This document shows positions 1 to 7,817 of a DNA stretch of 64,000 bases, piece by piece. Origin of the DNA: Moraxella sp. K1664. GTDB taxonomy: Bacteria; Pseudomonadota; Gammaproteobacteria; Pseudomonadales; Moraxellaceae. The translations under genes were made by a program, and so were the position numbers. The stretch lies in the NCBI RefSeq assembly GCF_039693965.1, contig NZ_CP155576.1, forward strand, positions 1,426,001 to 1,490,000, written 5' to 3'. Each line of letters begins with the position of its first letter. The first letter of the stretch is position 1. The notes under the pieces are model-generated. The model was not told where the DNA came from. It saw only the letters and a list, made by a program, of their open reading frames with translations, and did not search any database.

Positions 1-1
1 G

Positions 2-1051
2 TTTAGAAACAGCCTAGGCGAGCCGTTTAACTTTGAAGAAGCCGAAGATTATGCCCAGGCAGGGATTTATTTTGGACAATGGACGGACGTGATTAACGCC
101 ATTGGGGCGATGAGTAAGACCAAGGCAGGCGAGAACATCTGGCAGTACTGGCTGGCTCGTGCCTATGAGCAGACGGGCAAGGGCGGACAGGCTCGTCAGA
201 TTTACCAAAATCTTACCAAAAATTTAGACTATTATGGTCTGCTTGCTCGTGATAGACTAAATATGCCCCTGACCGCCAATGACATCGGCGGTATCGGTAT
301 GCCAAACATCAGTGCTAGAGATACTGCTCGTATCATGCAAAACCCTGATTTTGCTCGTGCCTTTAAGCTTATGGAGAGTGGGGCGAGCATGGAGCACATT
401 CAGCGTGAGTGGAACTGGGCGGTGCGTACTACCACGAACGCAGGCGACCATCAGCTCGTGCTTGCTGCCGCCAAAAAAGCTCATGATATGGGAATTTATA
501 GCCGTAGCATTCACGCCATGGAAAACTCGCCCCTAAGAGCATCAGCGATTAGCCACCCCATGCCTTACCAAAACAGCTTTATGACCCATGCAGGCAGTGC
601 AGGCATTGACCCTGCATGGGCATATGGTATCACTCGCCAAGAGAGCCGTTTTGCTGCCAATGCTCGCTCGGGCGTAGGGGCAGGCGGTCTTATGCAAATC
701 ATGCCAAACACCGCCAAGATGATTGCTCGTAAAATCGGCGGTAGTGGTAATTCAAGCGACCCTGACACCAACATCCGCTATGGCACATGGTATCTGTCGG
801 ATAAGACCCGTGATTTTAATGGGCAAATCGCCCCTGCCACCGCCGCTTATAACGCAGGCACAACGCCCGCCCGCAAATGGCTACCCAAGCATGGCACCAT
901 CAGTGCTGACCAGTATGTCGAAGCCATTCCCTATGGCGAGACCCGTGAGTATGTCAAGCATGTCATGGAAAACGCCACCATCTATGGCGTGATACTCGGC
1001 AGATATACCCCAATTAGCCAACGCATGGGAACAGTATCGCCATCTTGGTAA
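2..1051 (+). CDS. slt: Soluble lytic murein transglycosylase, C-terminal part (5' end outside window)
   Basis: The reading frame is open from the first bases of the window, so the N-terminus lies outside. The C-terminal third carries the lysozyme-like SLT fold: 'ITRQESRF' supplies the catalytic glutamate (ES motif) and 'GAGGLMQIMP' is the family's GLMQ motif, followed by the 'AAYNAG' motif. The upstream part is helical and fits the superhelical U/L domains of Slt70. Slt enzymes cleave peptidoglycan between MurNAc and GlcNAc in the periplasm, leaving 1,6-anhydro ends. A terminator follows directly, so this is the end of its transcription unit. The family call is firm; the exact paralogue is less certain because the N-terminus is missing. 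Confidence 0.9.
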   Translation, partial: FRNSLGEPFNFEEAEDYAQAGIYFGQWTDVINAIGAMSKTKAGENIWQYWLARAYEQTGKGGQARQIYQNLTKNLDYYGLLARDRLNMPLTANDIGGIGMPNISARDTARIMQNPDFARAFKLMESGASMEHIQREWNWAVRTTTNAGDHQLVLAAAKKAHDMGIYSRSIHAMENSPLRASAISHPMPYQNSFMTHAGSAGIDPAWAYGITRQESRFAANARSGVGAGGLMQIMPNTAKMIARKIGGSGNSSDPDTNIRYGTWYLSDKTRDFNGQIAPATAAYNAGTTPARKWLPKHGTISADQYVEAIPYGETREYVKHVMENATIYGVILGRYTPISQRMGTVSPSW

Positions 1052-1063
1052 TGGGTGTAAGAT

Positions 1064-1092
1064 AAAAAACCGTCCAATAGGGCGGTTTTTTT
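1064..1092 (+). terminator. Rho-independent terminator after slt
   Basis: AAAAAACCGTCC, a short AATA loop and GGGCGGTTTTTT form a stem with one G-T pair, followed by T residues. It can work in both directions and also lies at the end of the convergent HxlR gene. Confidence 0.8.
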
Positions 1093-1097
1093 GTGGA

Positions 1098-1448
1098 TTA
1101 GGCGTTGGGCTGGCTTGCCAAAATATCATTTAAATTGACTTCTAGCCACTCCACCAAATCCGCCACTTTATCGCTTGCCTGTTTGCCCCAGTCGGTAAGC
1201 GTATATTCCACATGGGGCGGAACGGTGTCAAAGGACTTGCGAACAAGCATACCGTCCGCTTCTAGCTGTTTTAGGGTTTCAGACAGCATGCGCTCGGACA
1301 CGCCTTCTATCTCGCGGCGTATCTCGCTAAATCGTTTTGTGCCTGATTGTAGCACAACCAGCACCAAAATCCCCCAACGGCTTGTTAGATGGTTTAAAAT
1401 CGCTCGGCTGGGGGCAGGCTTTGGCAAGGACTTTGCCCCTATCGTCAT
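1098..1448 (-). CDS. HxlR-family winged-helix transcriptional regulator
   Basis: A HxlR DNA-binding domain is clear: 'AILNHLTSRWGILVLVVL', then 'RFSEIRREIEGVSERMLSETLKQLEADGMLVR' split over helix and wing, and 'VEYTLTDWGK'. The usual cysteine before the first helix is replaced by proline/serine, so thiol sensing through that residue is unlikely. The gene is divergent from an NAD(P)-binding oxidoreductase, the usual arrangement for HxlR regulators of quinone/electrophile enzymes. The start is uncertain: the frame stays open to 1517; I chose the internal ATG at 1448, which leaves a normal-length N-terminus (116 aa). A perfect palindrome in the intergenic space is a likely operator. Confidence 0.85.
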   Translation of the reverse strand: MTIGAKSLPKPAPSRAILNHLTSRWGILVLVVLQSGTKRFSEIRREIEGVSERMLSETLKQLEADGMLVRKSFDTVPPHVEYTLTDWGKQASDKVADLVEWLEVNLNDILASQPNA

Positions 1449-1588
1449 CGTGGTGTTGCATGGGTTTGCCTTTTTTAAATTGGGTTTTAGTGGCGTGTAA
1501 ATACACCATATATTCACTTAATTTTAAAAAAGTAATAAAATCAATTACTTAAAAACTTTTTTCAAATTATTTTCATACTAACAAAAGT

Positions 1589-1600
1589 GTAAGTACTTAC
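1589..1600. promoter_or_regulatory. Perfect 12-bp palindrome, candidate HxlR operator
   Basis: GTAAGTACTTAC is a perfect inverted repeat in the divergent HxlR/oxidoreductase region. It overlaps the -35 region (TTACAT, 1597-1602) of the promoter for the gene at 1661, so binding would block transcription. HxlR proteins such as YodB bind short GTA-type dyads; assignment to this regulator is inference. Confidence 0.6.
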
Positions 1601-1625
1601 ATAAAATAAATGACTTGCCTATAAT
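1597..1625 (+). promoter_or_regulatory. Sigma-70 type promoter of the NAD(P)-binding oxidoreductase
   Basis: A perfect -10 TATAAT (1620-1625) lies 17 bp after TTACAT (1597-1602). A GGAG ribosome site (1652-1655) and ATG at 1661 follow. Confidence 0.65.
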
Positions 1626-1660
1626 ACACCTTATCAACCCAACATTCAATCGGAGTTTTT

Positions 1661-2317
1661 ATGAAAAAATTTGCAGTTATCGGTGCTACTGGTCTTGTCG
1701 GCGGTGCGGTAGTTAAAGAGCTTGCCGAGCGTGGACATAGTGTTACCGCTTTTGCTCGTAACACAGATAAGGTCTATCAAGCCCACAACGTGCAAGCGGT
1801 GGCGGTGGACGTGAATAGTCCTGATTTTGCTGATAAATTGGTAGGCTTTGATGCGGTGGTCAATGCCTTTAATGCAGGGTGGGAAAACCCTAATATTATC
1901 AATGACTTACAAACAGGTCATGCCAATATCCTATCTGCCGTCAAGCGTGCAGATGTGCCTTATGTGCTGGTGGTGGGCGGTGCAGGTAGCCTAAATGTCG
2001 CCCCAAATCTGCAACTGGTGGACACGCCCGATTTTCCTGCCGATGTCTATCCTGCGGCGAATGTGGTGCGTGAGCTGCTCGGCGAGCTTCGTACTCGCAC
2101 GGACGTTAACTGGGCGTTTTTGTCGCCTGCGGTGATGTTTGCTATCAACCCTGTTTCTTTTGAAAAAACAGGCACTTACCGTATCGGACAAGATGACGTG
2201 CTGACCAATGCGGACGGCTCACCTGCCGATATTAGCGTGGCGGATTTGGCGGTGGCGATTGCCGATGATATTGAGCAAAAAGCCCATTTACATCAGCGAT
2301 TTACGGTGGCGAATTGA
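1661..2317 (+). CDS. NAD(P)-binding oxidoreductase (NmrA/SDR-like)
   Basis: The N-terminus has the Rossmann fingerprint 'VIGATGLVGGAV' and a basic 'AFARNTDK' after strand 2, which favours NADP. It then has 'VDVNSPDFADKLVGFDAVVNAF', as in atypical SDR proteins of the NmrA/YwnB group. Length (218 aa) fits that group. These proteins reduce small substrates or act as redox sensors; no substrate can be read here. The divergent HxlR gene and the palindrome over its promoter suggest induction by an electrophile. The ribosome site (CGGAG) is well placed before the ATG. Confidence 0.8.
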   Translation: MKKFAVIGATGLVGGAVVKELAERGHSVTAFARNTDKVYQAHNVQAVAVDVNSPDFADKLVGFDAVVNAFNAGWENPNIINDLQTGHANILSAVKRADVPYVLVVGGAGSLNVAPNLQLVDTPDFPADVYPAANVVRELLGELRTRTDVNWAFLSPAVMFAINPVSFEKTGTYRIGQDDVLTNADGSPADISVADLAVAIADDIEQKAHLHQRFTVAN

Positions 2318-2332
2318 TTTAATGATACTGTT

Positions 2333-2369
2333 TAAAATACCGTCTGGGCGTGGCTTGGGCGGTGTTTTT
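2333..2369 (+). terminator. Probable terminator after the oxidoreductase gene
   Basis: AATACCG and CGGTGTT flank a loop of about 17 bases and are followed by a T-rich run (GTTTTTTC). Confidence 0.5.
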
Positions 2370-2393
2370 TCTAATTTAAATAGAGGCAATGCG

Positions 2394-2858
2394 ATGATAA
2401 CTATTTTACCCTTAGATGACACCCGTTTATCTCAATTTAAACAACAAATGCAACTTAGCTTTAAAGACACCTATGGCGACGAGTTGCCCGAGCGTCATAT
2501 CAATGATTCAATGCAAAAGCAAGGGGCGATTGCTTATATGGCGGTGGAAAATGGCGAGATGATTGGCGGTGCAATTGTCGTTATCAATGGCGATAAAGGT
2601 GAGCTGGATTTTTTGTATGTCAAAAGTGGCATTCAAAGCAAGGGCGTGGGGCAGACAATCTGGCAATTTATAGAATCGCACCATAAAGCGGTTCGGCTAT
2701 GGCATTTATTAACGCCTTATTCTGCGGTGCGAAATTTGCATTTTTATATCAATCGCTTGGGCTTTGTGGCAACCGAATTTTATTGTGACAAAAACCCCAA
2801 TCCGCATTATCCTGAATATGCCCATGATTTGATGTTAAGTTTGCAAAAGCAGGTTTGA
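2394..2858 (+). CDS. GNAT-family N-acetyltransferase
   Basis: A 154-aa protein with GNAT features: 'IAYMAVENGEMIGGAIVVI' (strands 2-4), then 'LDFLYVKSGIQSKGVGQTIW', which carries the acetyl-CoA loop (Q-S-K-G-V-G), and a C-terminal 'NLHFYINRLGFV' typical of the family. The substrate is unknown. The frame is open further upstream to 2208, but that part overlaps the preceding gene; GAGG at 2383-2386 sits 7 bp before the ATG at 2394, which decides the start. A strong terminator follows. Confidence 0.8.
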   Translation: MITILPLDDTRLSQFKQQMQLSFKDTYGDELPERHINDSMQKQGAIAYMAVENGEMIGGAIVVINGDKGELDFLYVKSGIQSKGVGQTIWQFIESHHKAVRLWHLLTPYSAVRNLHFYINRLGFVATEFYCDKNPNPHYPEYAHDLMLSLQKQV

Positions 2859-2871
2859 GTTAGCATTGACA

Positions 2872-2914
2872 CACCGCCCAAAATTGACTGATGTTGGTTT
2901 TGGGTGGTTTTTTT
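2872..2914 (+). terminator. Rho-independent terminator after the GNAT gene
   Basis: CACCGCCCAAAA pairs with TTTTGGGTGG across a short loop and is followed by eight T residues. Confidence 0.75.
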
Positions 2915-2959
2915 ATTGTCTATCACACCAATCTGGGCTAAAACAACCCAAACTTTTAA

Positions 2960-3046
2960 GACAACCCTAAGGCAAATATACAAGCCAAACAATGGTTTGC
3001 CAAAGCCTGTGAAAATGGCTTGGAAATCGCTTGTCAATACCGCTAG
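2960..3046 (+). pseudogene. Relic of a Sel1-like repeat protein (C-terminal cap only)
   Basis: An open stretch bounded by stops reads D-N-P-K-A-N-I-Q-A-K-Q-W-F-A-K-A-C-E-N-G and then L-E-I-A-C-Q-Y-R. This is the typical end of a Sel1/TPR-like repeat protein: A-K-x-W-F-x-K-A-C followed by N-G and a second Cys. There is no start codon and no upstream repeat in frame, so only the tail of a lost gene remains. The rest of the 2859-3247 gap holds no convincing gene. Confidence 0.5.
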
Positions 3047-3127
3047 TCCACACAAGCCCGTCAATGTACGAGTTTTTTATGGTAAATTAACAAAAGCTAA
3101 TTGGCGGTAATTTGCCCCAAAAAACCT

Positions 3128-3157
3128 TTGCCAATACCCCAAAAAATATGCTACACT
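3128..3157 (+). promoter_or_regulatory. Probable mdh promoter
   Basis: TTGCCA (3128-3133) and TACACT (3152-3157) are separated by 18 bp; an AAGGA ribosome site lies at about 3236-3241 before ATG 3248. Confidence 0.5.
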
Positions 3158-3247
3158 AGGGCGATTTTGCAGTTTTTGAAATGGGTTTCAAAAGGCAAAA
3201 TTAAGCAAAATTTTTTCCATTTTCAAATTTTATTTTAAGGATAAGTC

Positions 3248-4234
3248 ATGAGCAAACAGCCTGTTCGTGTTGCGGTAACTGGTGCCGCAGGTCAGATTGG
3301 TTATAGCCTATTGTTCCGTATTGCCAGCGGTGAGATGCTTGGCAAAGACCAACCTGTGATTTTGCAACTTCTAGAAATCCCTAATGAAAAAGCCCAACAA
3401 GCCCTACAAGGCGTTATCATGGAACTTGATGACTGTGCTTTCCCGCTACTGCATGACGTGATTGGCACGGACGACCCAAATGTGGCGTTCAAAGACGCAG
3501 ATTATGCCCTGCTTGTCGGTGCTCGTCCCCGTGGACCAGGCATGGAGCGTGCTGACCTACTTCAAGAAAACGCCAAAATCTTTACCGTACAAGGCAAAGC
3601 CCTAAATGACGTGGCAAGCCGTGATGTTAAAGTATTGGTAGTCGGCAACCCTGCCAACACCAACGCTTACATCGCCATGAAGTCTGCCCCAGACCTACCT
3701 GCCAAGAACTTCACCGCCATGCTACGCCTTGACCACAACCGTGCCTTGACCCAAGTCGCCAAAAAGACTGGCAAAGCCGTCAAAGACATCAAAAAGCTCA
3801 CCGTATGGGGCAACCACAGCCCAACCATGTACGCTGACTACCGTTTTGCCACCATTAACGGCGAGAGCGTCAAAGACATGATTAACGACCAAGAGTGGAA
3901 CGCTAATACTTTCCTACCAACAGTCGGTAAACGTGGTGCGGCAATCATCGAAGCTCGTGGCTCATCATCGGCCGCCTCTGCTGCCAATGCTGCCATTGAC
4001 CACATGAGAGATTGGGCGTTAGGCTCAAATGGCGAGTGGGTAACCATGGGTATCCCGTCTGACGGCTCTTATGATATCCCAGAAGGCGTGATGTTTGGTT
4101 TCCCTGTAACCACCGAAAACGGTGAATACAAAATCGTTCAAGGTCTTGAAATCGATGAGTTCAGCCAAGAGCGTATCAACATTACCCTAAACGAGCTAAC
4201 CGAAGAGCGTGATGCGATTGCACATTTGCTATAA
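3248..4234 (+). CDS. mdh: Malate dehydrogenase
   Basis: Cytosolic NAD-dependent malate dehydrogenase (malate to oxaloacetate, citric acid cycle) of the 328-aa type. The NAD fingerprint is '[11 protein letters not shown]' (G12-G18); the substrate loop is '[15 protein letters not shown]', and '[10 protein letters not shown]' and 'RLDHNRA' give the proton-relay aspartate and substrate-binding residues. The catalytic histidine is in '[11 protein letters not shown]' near residue 190. Length is full and the frame intact. It has its own promoter and stands alone between unrelated genes. Confidence 0.97.
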   Translation: MSKQPVRVAVTGAAGQIGYSLLFRIASGEMLGKDQPVILQLLEIPNEKAQQALQGVIMELDDCAFPLLHDVIGTDDPNVAFKDADYALLVGARPRGPGMERADLLQENAKIFTVQGKALNDVASRDVKVLVVGNPANTNAYIAMKSAPDLPAKNFTAMLRLDHNRALTQVAKKTGKAVKDIKKLTVWGNHSPTMYADYRFATINGESVKDMINDQEWNANTFLPTVGKRGAAIIEARGSSSAASAANAAIDHMRDWALGSNGEWVTMGIPSDGSYDIPEGVMFGFPVTTENGEYKIVQGLEIDEFSQERINITLNELTEERDAIAHLL

Positions 4235-4272
4235 ATTGCCAAAGTCAATCATGCGTTGAATTGGGAATGTAG

Positions 4273-4291
4273 GGGCGAATTACATTCGCCC
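4273..4291. repeat. Small palindromic (REP-like) repeat, copy 1
   Basis: GGGCGAAT and ATTCGCCC form a perfect 8-bp stem around TAC, preceded by GTAG. The same GTAG-GGGC unit recurs at 4432-4451 (GGGCAAAT stem) and 48155-48186, where an IS110 element has inserted. Confidence 0.75.
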
Positions 4292-4370
4292 AACGCCTGA
4301 TAAATATATAATTGATTGGTAATAGTGATATACCCCTGCCTTGTGGTGGGGGTATTTTTATCATTTAAAA

Positions 4371-4496
4371 CGTCACTTTCGACTTAAAATGCAAACCATT
4401 GATTATCCCATCATTATTTTTGGAGTTGTAGGGGCAAATGGCAATTTGCCCTTTAAATCAATCGCTTGTATGAAGTTGAGAATAGGGCATTTAAAA
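4371..4496. repeat. MITE-like element (third family), divergent copy
   Basis: It runs from CACTTTCGACTTAAAATG to AAGTTGAGAAT and shares the core (ACTTAAAATG, TTTTTGGAGTTGTAGGGG, AAATCAATC) with the copy at 5756-5871. The right end is the inverse of ATTCTCAACTT. Its centre carries the palindrome GGGCAAAT-GGCA-ATTTGCCC (4432-4451). The small open frame here (4341-4529) is unlikely to be a gene. Confidence 0.6.
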
Positions 4497-4525
4497 AGGA
4501 TTTGCGGGGACATACTTTGCACGCC

Positions 4526-5722
4526 CTAGGCATGACGTGTCATTTTGATACTCGCCCCATGCACCAATACCGCCAGCAACATCACACCTGCTCCGACATA
4601 GCCTATCATGGTCAGTCCTAGGGCTTGATGAGCGATGACCATGCCACCAAGCAACGCCCCGCCACCGATGCCGATGTTATAAATCCCCGAAAACAGACTC
4701 ATGGCGACGTCCGTGGCGTGTGGGGCGAGTTTTAGGGTGCGAAGTTGTAGCACCAGACTGATGGCGGTCATGCTCACGCCCCACAGCACCGTCAATGCCG
4801 TCCACAGCATGACATGACCTGCCAATATCATCATCAGCATGAGACTGACAAGCACGCCAATCATCGCCAGCCACAAAAATCCCTGCTCAAAACGCTCATA
4901 ATACCGCCCAAACAGCACACTCGCCACAATCCCTGCCAAGCCAAAGATGAGCAGTACTGCCGTGGCGTAGGTCGGGCTAAACGCATTGATGTGCAACACA
5001 AACGGCTCGATATAACTATAAGCGGTAAAATGTGCCGTGACGGCTAGGGCGATCATGAGATAAACAGCGATAAGGGGTTTGTTTTTGGCGATGAGTGTCA
5101 GGCTCGATAAGTCGCCCACGTTGCGACTGGGTAGTTTTGGCAAAATGTACCATAGCACCATCATGGCAATAAAAGCAATCGCCCCAATCGCCCCAAAAGT
5201 CGTCCGCCAGCCCAGATACTGTCCCAATATCCGCCCAAGCGGTAATCCCAACACAGTCGCCAATGCCGAACCTGTGGCGAGCATGCCTAGGGCGGTAGTT
5301 TGTTTGCCTTTGGGGGCGACACGGACAACAAGGCTTGCCGTGATAGACCAAAACACCGCATGAGCCAGTGCTACGCCTGCCCGAGCGATGAGTAGTACGG
5401 CAAAGCTACTGGCAAGTACGGTCATGATGTGACTGATGATAAAGATGATGAATAAGCCCATGAGCAGTTTTTTGCGTTCTATCTTGGCGGTTAGGAGCAT
5501 GGCGGGTAAGGATAGGCACGCCACAATCCATGCATACACGGTCATCATCACGCCCACTTCATGAGCAGGCATGCCAAAACTTGCCCCAATGTCAGAGAGT
5601 AGGGCGACAGGGATAAACTCGGTGGTGTTAAAGATAAAGGCGGATAGGGCTAGGGCGACGACACGCAAGGTGCGAATGCGGTTGGCGTGGGCAGAGAAGT
5701 CGTGTTGGGGGATGTGGGTCAT
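4526..5722 (-). CDS. sotB: Sugar efflux transporter, MFS superfamily (SotB type)
   Basis: A 398-aa inner-membrane protein with about 12 hydrophobic segments. It closely resembles SotB: 'FIFNTTEFIPVALLSDIG' in helix 1, 'YAWIVACLSLP', 'FAHAVFWSITASLVVR'-like 'LAHAVFWSITASLVVR', 'GLPLGRILGQYLGWRTTFG', 'HFTAYSYIEPFV' and 'ATDVAMSLFSGIYNIGIG'. SotB proteins export arabinose, IPTG and related sugars by proton antiport. The frame stays open to 5848, but the ATG at 5722 gives the family's length; the upstream part would run into a repeat element (5756-5871). Confidence 0.9.
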   Translation of the reverse strand: MTHIPQHDFSAHANRIRTLRVVALALSAFIFNTTEFIPVALLSDIGASFGMPAHEVGVMMTVYAWIVACLSLPAMLLTAKIERKKLLMGLFIIFIISHIMTVLASSFAVLLIARAGVALAHAVFWSITASLVVRVAPKGKQTTALGMLATGSALATVLGLPLGRILGQYLGWRTTFGAIGAIAFIAMMVLWYILPKLPSRNVGDLSSLTLIAKNKPLIAVYLMIALAVTAHFTAYSYIEPFVLHINAFSPTYATAVLLIFGLAGIVASVLFGRYYERFEQGFLWLAMIGVLVSLMLMMILAGHVMLWTALTVLWGVSMTAISLVLQLRTLKLAPHATDVAMSLFSGIYNIGIGGGALLGGMVIAHQALGLTMIGYVGAGVMLLAVLVHGASIKMTRHA

Positions 5723-5755
5723 GGATAAAAAGGCGTATTTTAACATAAAATATTT

Positions 5756-5871
5756 CATTCTCAACTTAAAATGGTAACTTGTTGATTGTTTGATAACTAT
5801 TTTTTTGGAGTTGTGGGGGTAAATTGAAATTTTATCTTGATAAATCAATCACTTATATAAATATGAGAATG
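5756..5871. repeat. MITE-like element (third family), best copy
   Basis: CATTCTCA (5756-5763) and TGAGAATG (5864-5871) are terminal inverted repeats around a 116-bp unit containing AACTTAAAATGG, TTTTTTGGAGTTGTGGGGGT and GATAAATCAATCACTT. Related copies lie at about 4371-4496 and 40691-40779. No open frame of note, hence non-autonomous. Confidence 0.65.
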
Positions 5872-5948
5872 GTATAAAATACTAAAATGTTGTATCAAAA
5901 ATGGCATGGGTGTAAAATAGGCGTTTATGGTATTATCAAGGAAAAATC

Positions 5949-7754
5949 ATGACCGACTTTCACAAAACCCCGTCCGATGTCCGCCATGCCCGAGTGCTTG
6001 CTGTGCGTGCGATGCTTGCCGAGCGTGGACTGTCCGCCCTTATCATACCGTCTGCTGACCCACACATGTCCGAGTATTTGCCTGTGTATTGGCAAGGTCG
6101 GGCGTGGTTGTCTGGCTTTACAGGGTCGGTTGGCACGCTGGTCATCACACAGGATTTTGCAGGGGTGTGGACGGACAGCCGTTATTGGGTGCAAGCCCCC
6201 ATTGAGCTTGACGGCACAGGCATACAGCTACAAAAAATGGAGCAAGCTCATCCCACTTATGCCAAGTTTTTGGCGGACAACCTACCCCAAGGGGCAAAAG
6301 TGGCGATAGACGGGGCGGTGTTGTCTGTGGCGGAGTTTGACAGTCTAAGCCAAGCCTTTGCCGAGCGTGGCATGGAGCTTGTCATTGATACTGACATTTT
6401 GGGGCAGATTTGGCAAGACCGCCCAAGCCTACCCAACGCTCCGATTTATGTGCATGATGAGACGTTTGTGGATACGAGTGCCAAACAAAAACTTGCCAAA
6501 GTGCGTGAGGTTATGACCCAAAAGGGGGCGACTCATCATCTCATCAGTAGTCTTGATGACATTGCGTGGCTCACCAACTTGCGTGGGGCGGACGTGAATT
6601 TTAACCCTGTGTTTTTGTCGCACCTCTTTATCACGCCAGACACGGCAACTTTATTTGTCCATGATGATAAGCTCACAGATACCGCCAAGTCCGCCCTAAG
6701 CGTGGCAGGCATTGACGTGGCTCATTATGACAGCGTGGCGGAGCGTTTGGGTGATGTGGCAAGCCTACTGTTTGACCCTGCCAAAGTGGCGGTCGGTACG
6801 CTGACCCATTTGCCAAAAACTGCTACACTCATCAAGGCGGTCAATCCTACCACCGTGCTAAAAGCCATAAAATCCGACAATGACATTGATCATATCCGCG
6901 GGGCCATGCGTCAAGACGGCGTGGCGTTGTGTGAGTTTTTTGCCGAGCTAGAAGACAAACTTGCCCAAGGCGAGCGTGTGTCTGAGCTTGACATTGATGA
7001 GATGTTGGAGCGTGCCAGAAGTCGCCAGCCAAACCATGTTTCGGCAAGTTTTGATACGATTGCAGGATTTCGGGGTAATGGGGCGATTGTGCATTATCGG
7101 GCGACAGACGAGCGATTTGCGTATTTGGACGGGGACGGCTTGCTACTCATTGACTCAGGGGCTCAGTACAAAAACGGCACGACCGACATCACTCGCATGG
7201 CAGGCGTGGGGCAAATTAGCGATGATGAAAAGCGTGATGTTACCTATGTGTTAAAGGCTCATATCGCCCTAGCAACCGCCCATTTCCCCAAAGACATACC
7301 GTCCATGCAACTAGACGTATTGGCTCGTAACCAACTGTGGCAACAGGGGCTAGATTATGGGCATGGGACGGGGCATGGTGTGGGCTATTTTCTAAACGTC
7401 CACGAAGGCCCGCAGGTCATCTCACGCACCGCCCCTGTTACACCTGAGCGTATCATGAGTGAAGGCATGATAACCAGTAACGAGCCGGGGCTATACCGTG
7501 AAGGCAAATGGGGCATACGCCTTGAAAATCTGGTGGTGGCGGTCAAGGCACGCCAGAGCGAGTTTGGCGAGTTTTTAAAATTTGAAGATTTGACCTTATG
7601 CCCATTTGACACCCGTCTAATACTGCCACATCTTTTGACCGAACAAGAAAAACGCTGGCTCAACGACTATCACAAACGTGTCCATGATGAGCTTATCGGA
7701 CGTGTGGACGGTCGGGCAAAAGCGTGGCTCGTTGAGCGGACGCAGGCGGTGTAA
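5949..7754 (+). CDS. Xaa-Pro aminopeptidase (aminopeptidase P, M24B family)
   Basis: A 601-aa protein of the long, three-domain aminopeptidase P form found in animals and many bacteria. Two N-terminal creatinase-like domains are followed by a pita-bread metallopeptidase fold. Dinuclear metal ligands are visible: two Asp in 'LLIDSGAQYKNGTTDITR', His in 'YGHGTGHGVGYF', and the glutamates in 'TSNEPGLYREGKWGIRLEN'. It removes an N-terminal residue preceding proline, probably in the cytoplasm. An AAGGA ribosome site precedes the ATG. It is followed by another peptidase gene (pepD) in the same direction, suggesting a peptide-use pair. Confidence 0.92.
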   Translation: MTDFHKTPSDVRHARVLAVRAMLAERGLSALIIPSADPHMSEYLPVYWQGRAWLSGFTGSVGTLVITQDFAGVWTDSRYWVQAPIELDGTGIQLQKMEQAHPTYAKFLADNLPQGAKVAIDGAVLSVAEFDSLSQAFAERGMELVIDTDILGQIWQDRPSLPNAPIYVHDETFVDTSAKQKLAKVREVMTQKGATHHLISSLDDIAWLTNLRGADVNFNPVFLSHLFITPDTATLFVHDDKLTDTAKSALSVAGIDVAHYDSVAERLGDVASLLFDPAKVAVGTLTHLPKTATLIKAVNPTTVLKAIKSDNDIDHIRGAMRQDGVALCEFFAELEDKLAQGERVSELDIDEMLERARSRQPNHVSASFDTIAGFRGNGAIVHYRATDERFAYLDGDGLLLIDSGAQYKNGTTDITRMAGVGQISDDEKRDVTYVLKAHIALATAHFPKDIPSMQLDVLARNQLWQQGLDYGHGTGHGVGYFLNVHEGPQVISRTAPVTPERIMSEGMITSNEPGLYREGKWGIRLENLVVAVKARQSEFGEFLKFEDLTLCPFDTRLILPHLLTEQEKRWLNDYHKRVHDELIGRVDGRAKAWLVERTQAV

Positions 7755-7817
7755 ACTGTTTTATTCATTAAATACCAATTTTAAATTTTAATTTTAAATA
7801 ACCTACAAGGAAAACTC

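Noticed and set aside
2904-3110. 68-aa open frame between the GNAT gene and mdh
   Set aside because: No ribosome site or family; it starts inside the terminator. The alternative frame shows the Sel1 tail instead.
4307-4335. Possible sixth copy of the regulon block (minus strand, near 4310)
   Set aside because: Four extra bases within the block, no -10 at the fixed distance and no suitable gene downstream.
4341-4529. 62-aa open frame behind mdh
   Set aside because: It lies almost wholly in a MITE-like repeat with a palindromic core and has no ribosome site; not a gene.
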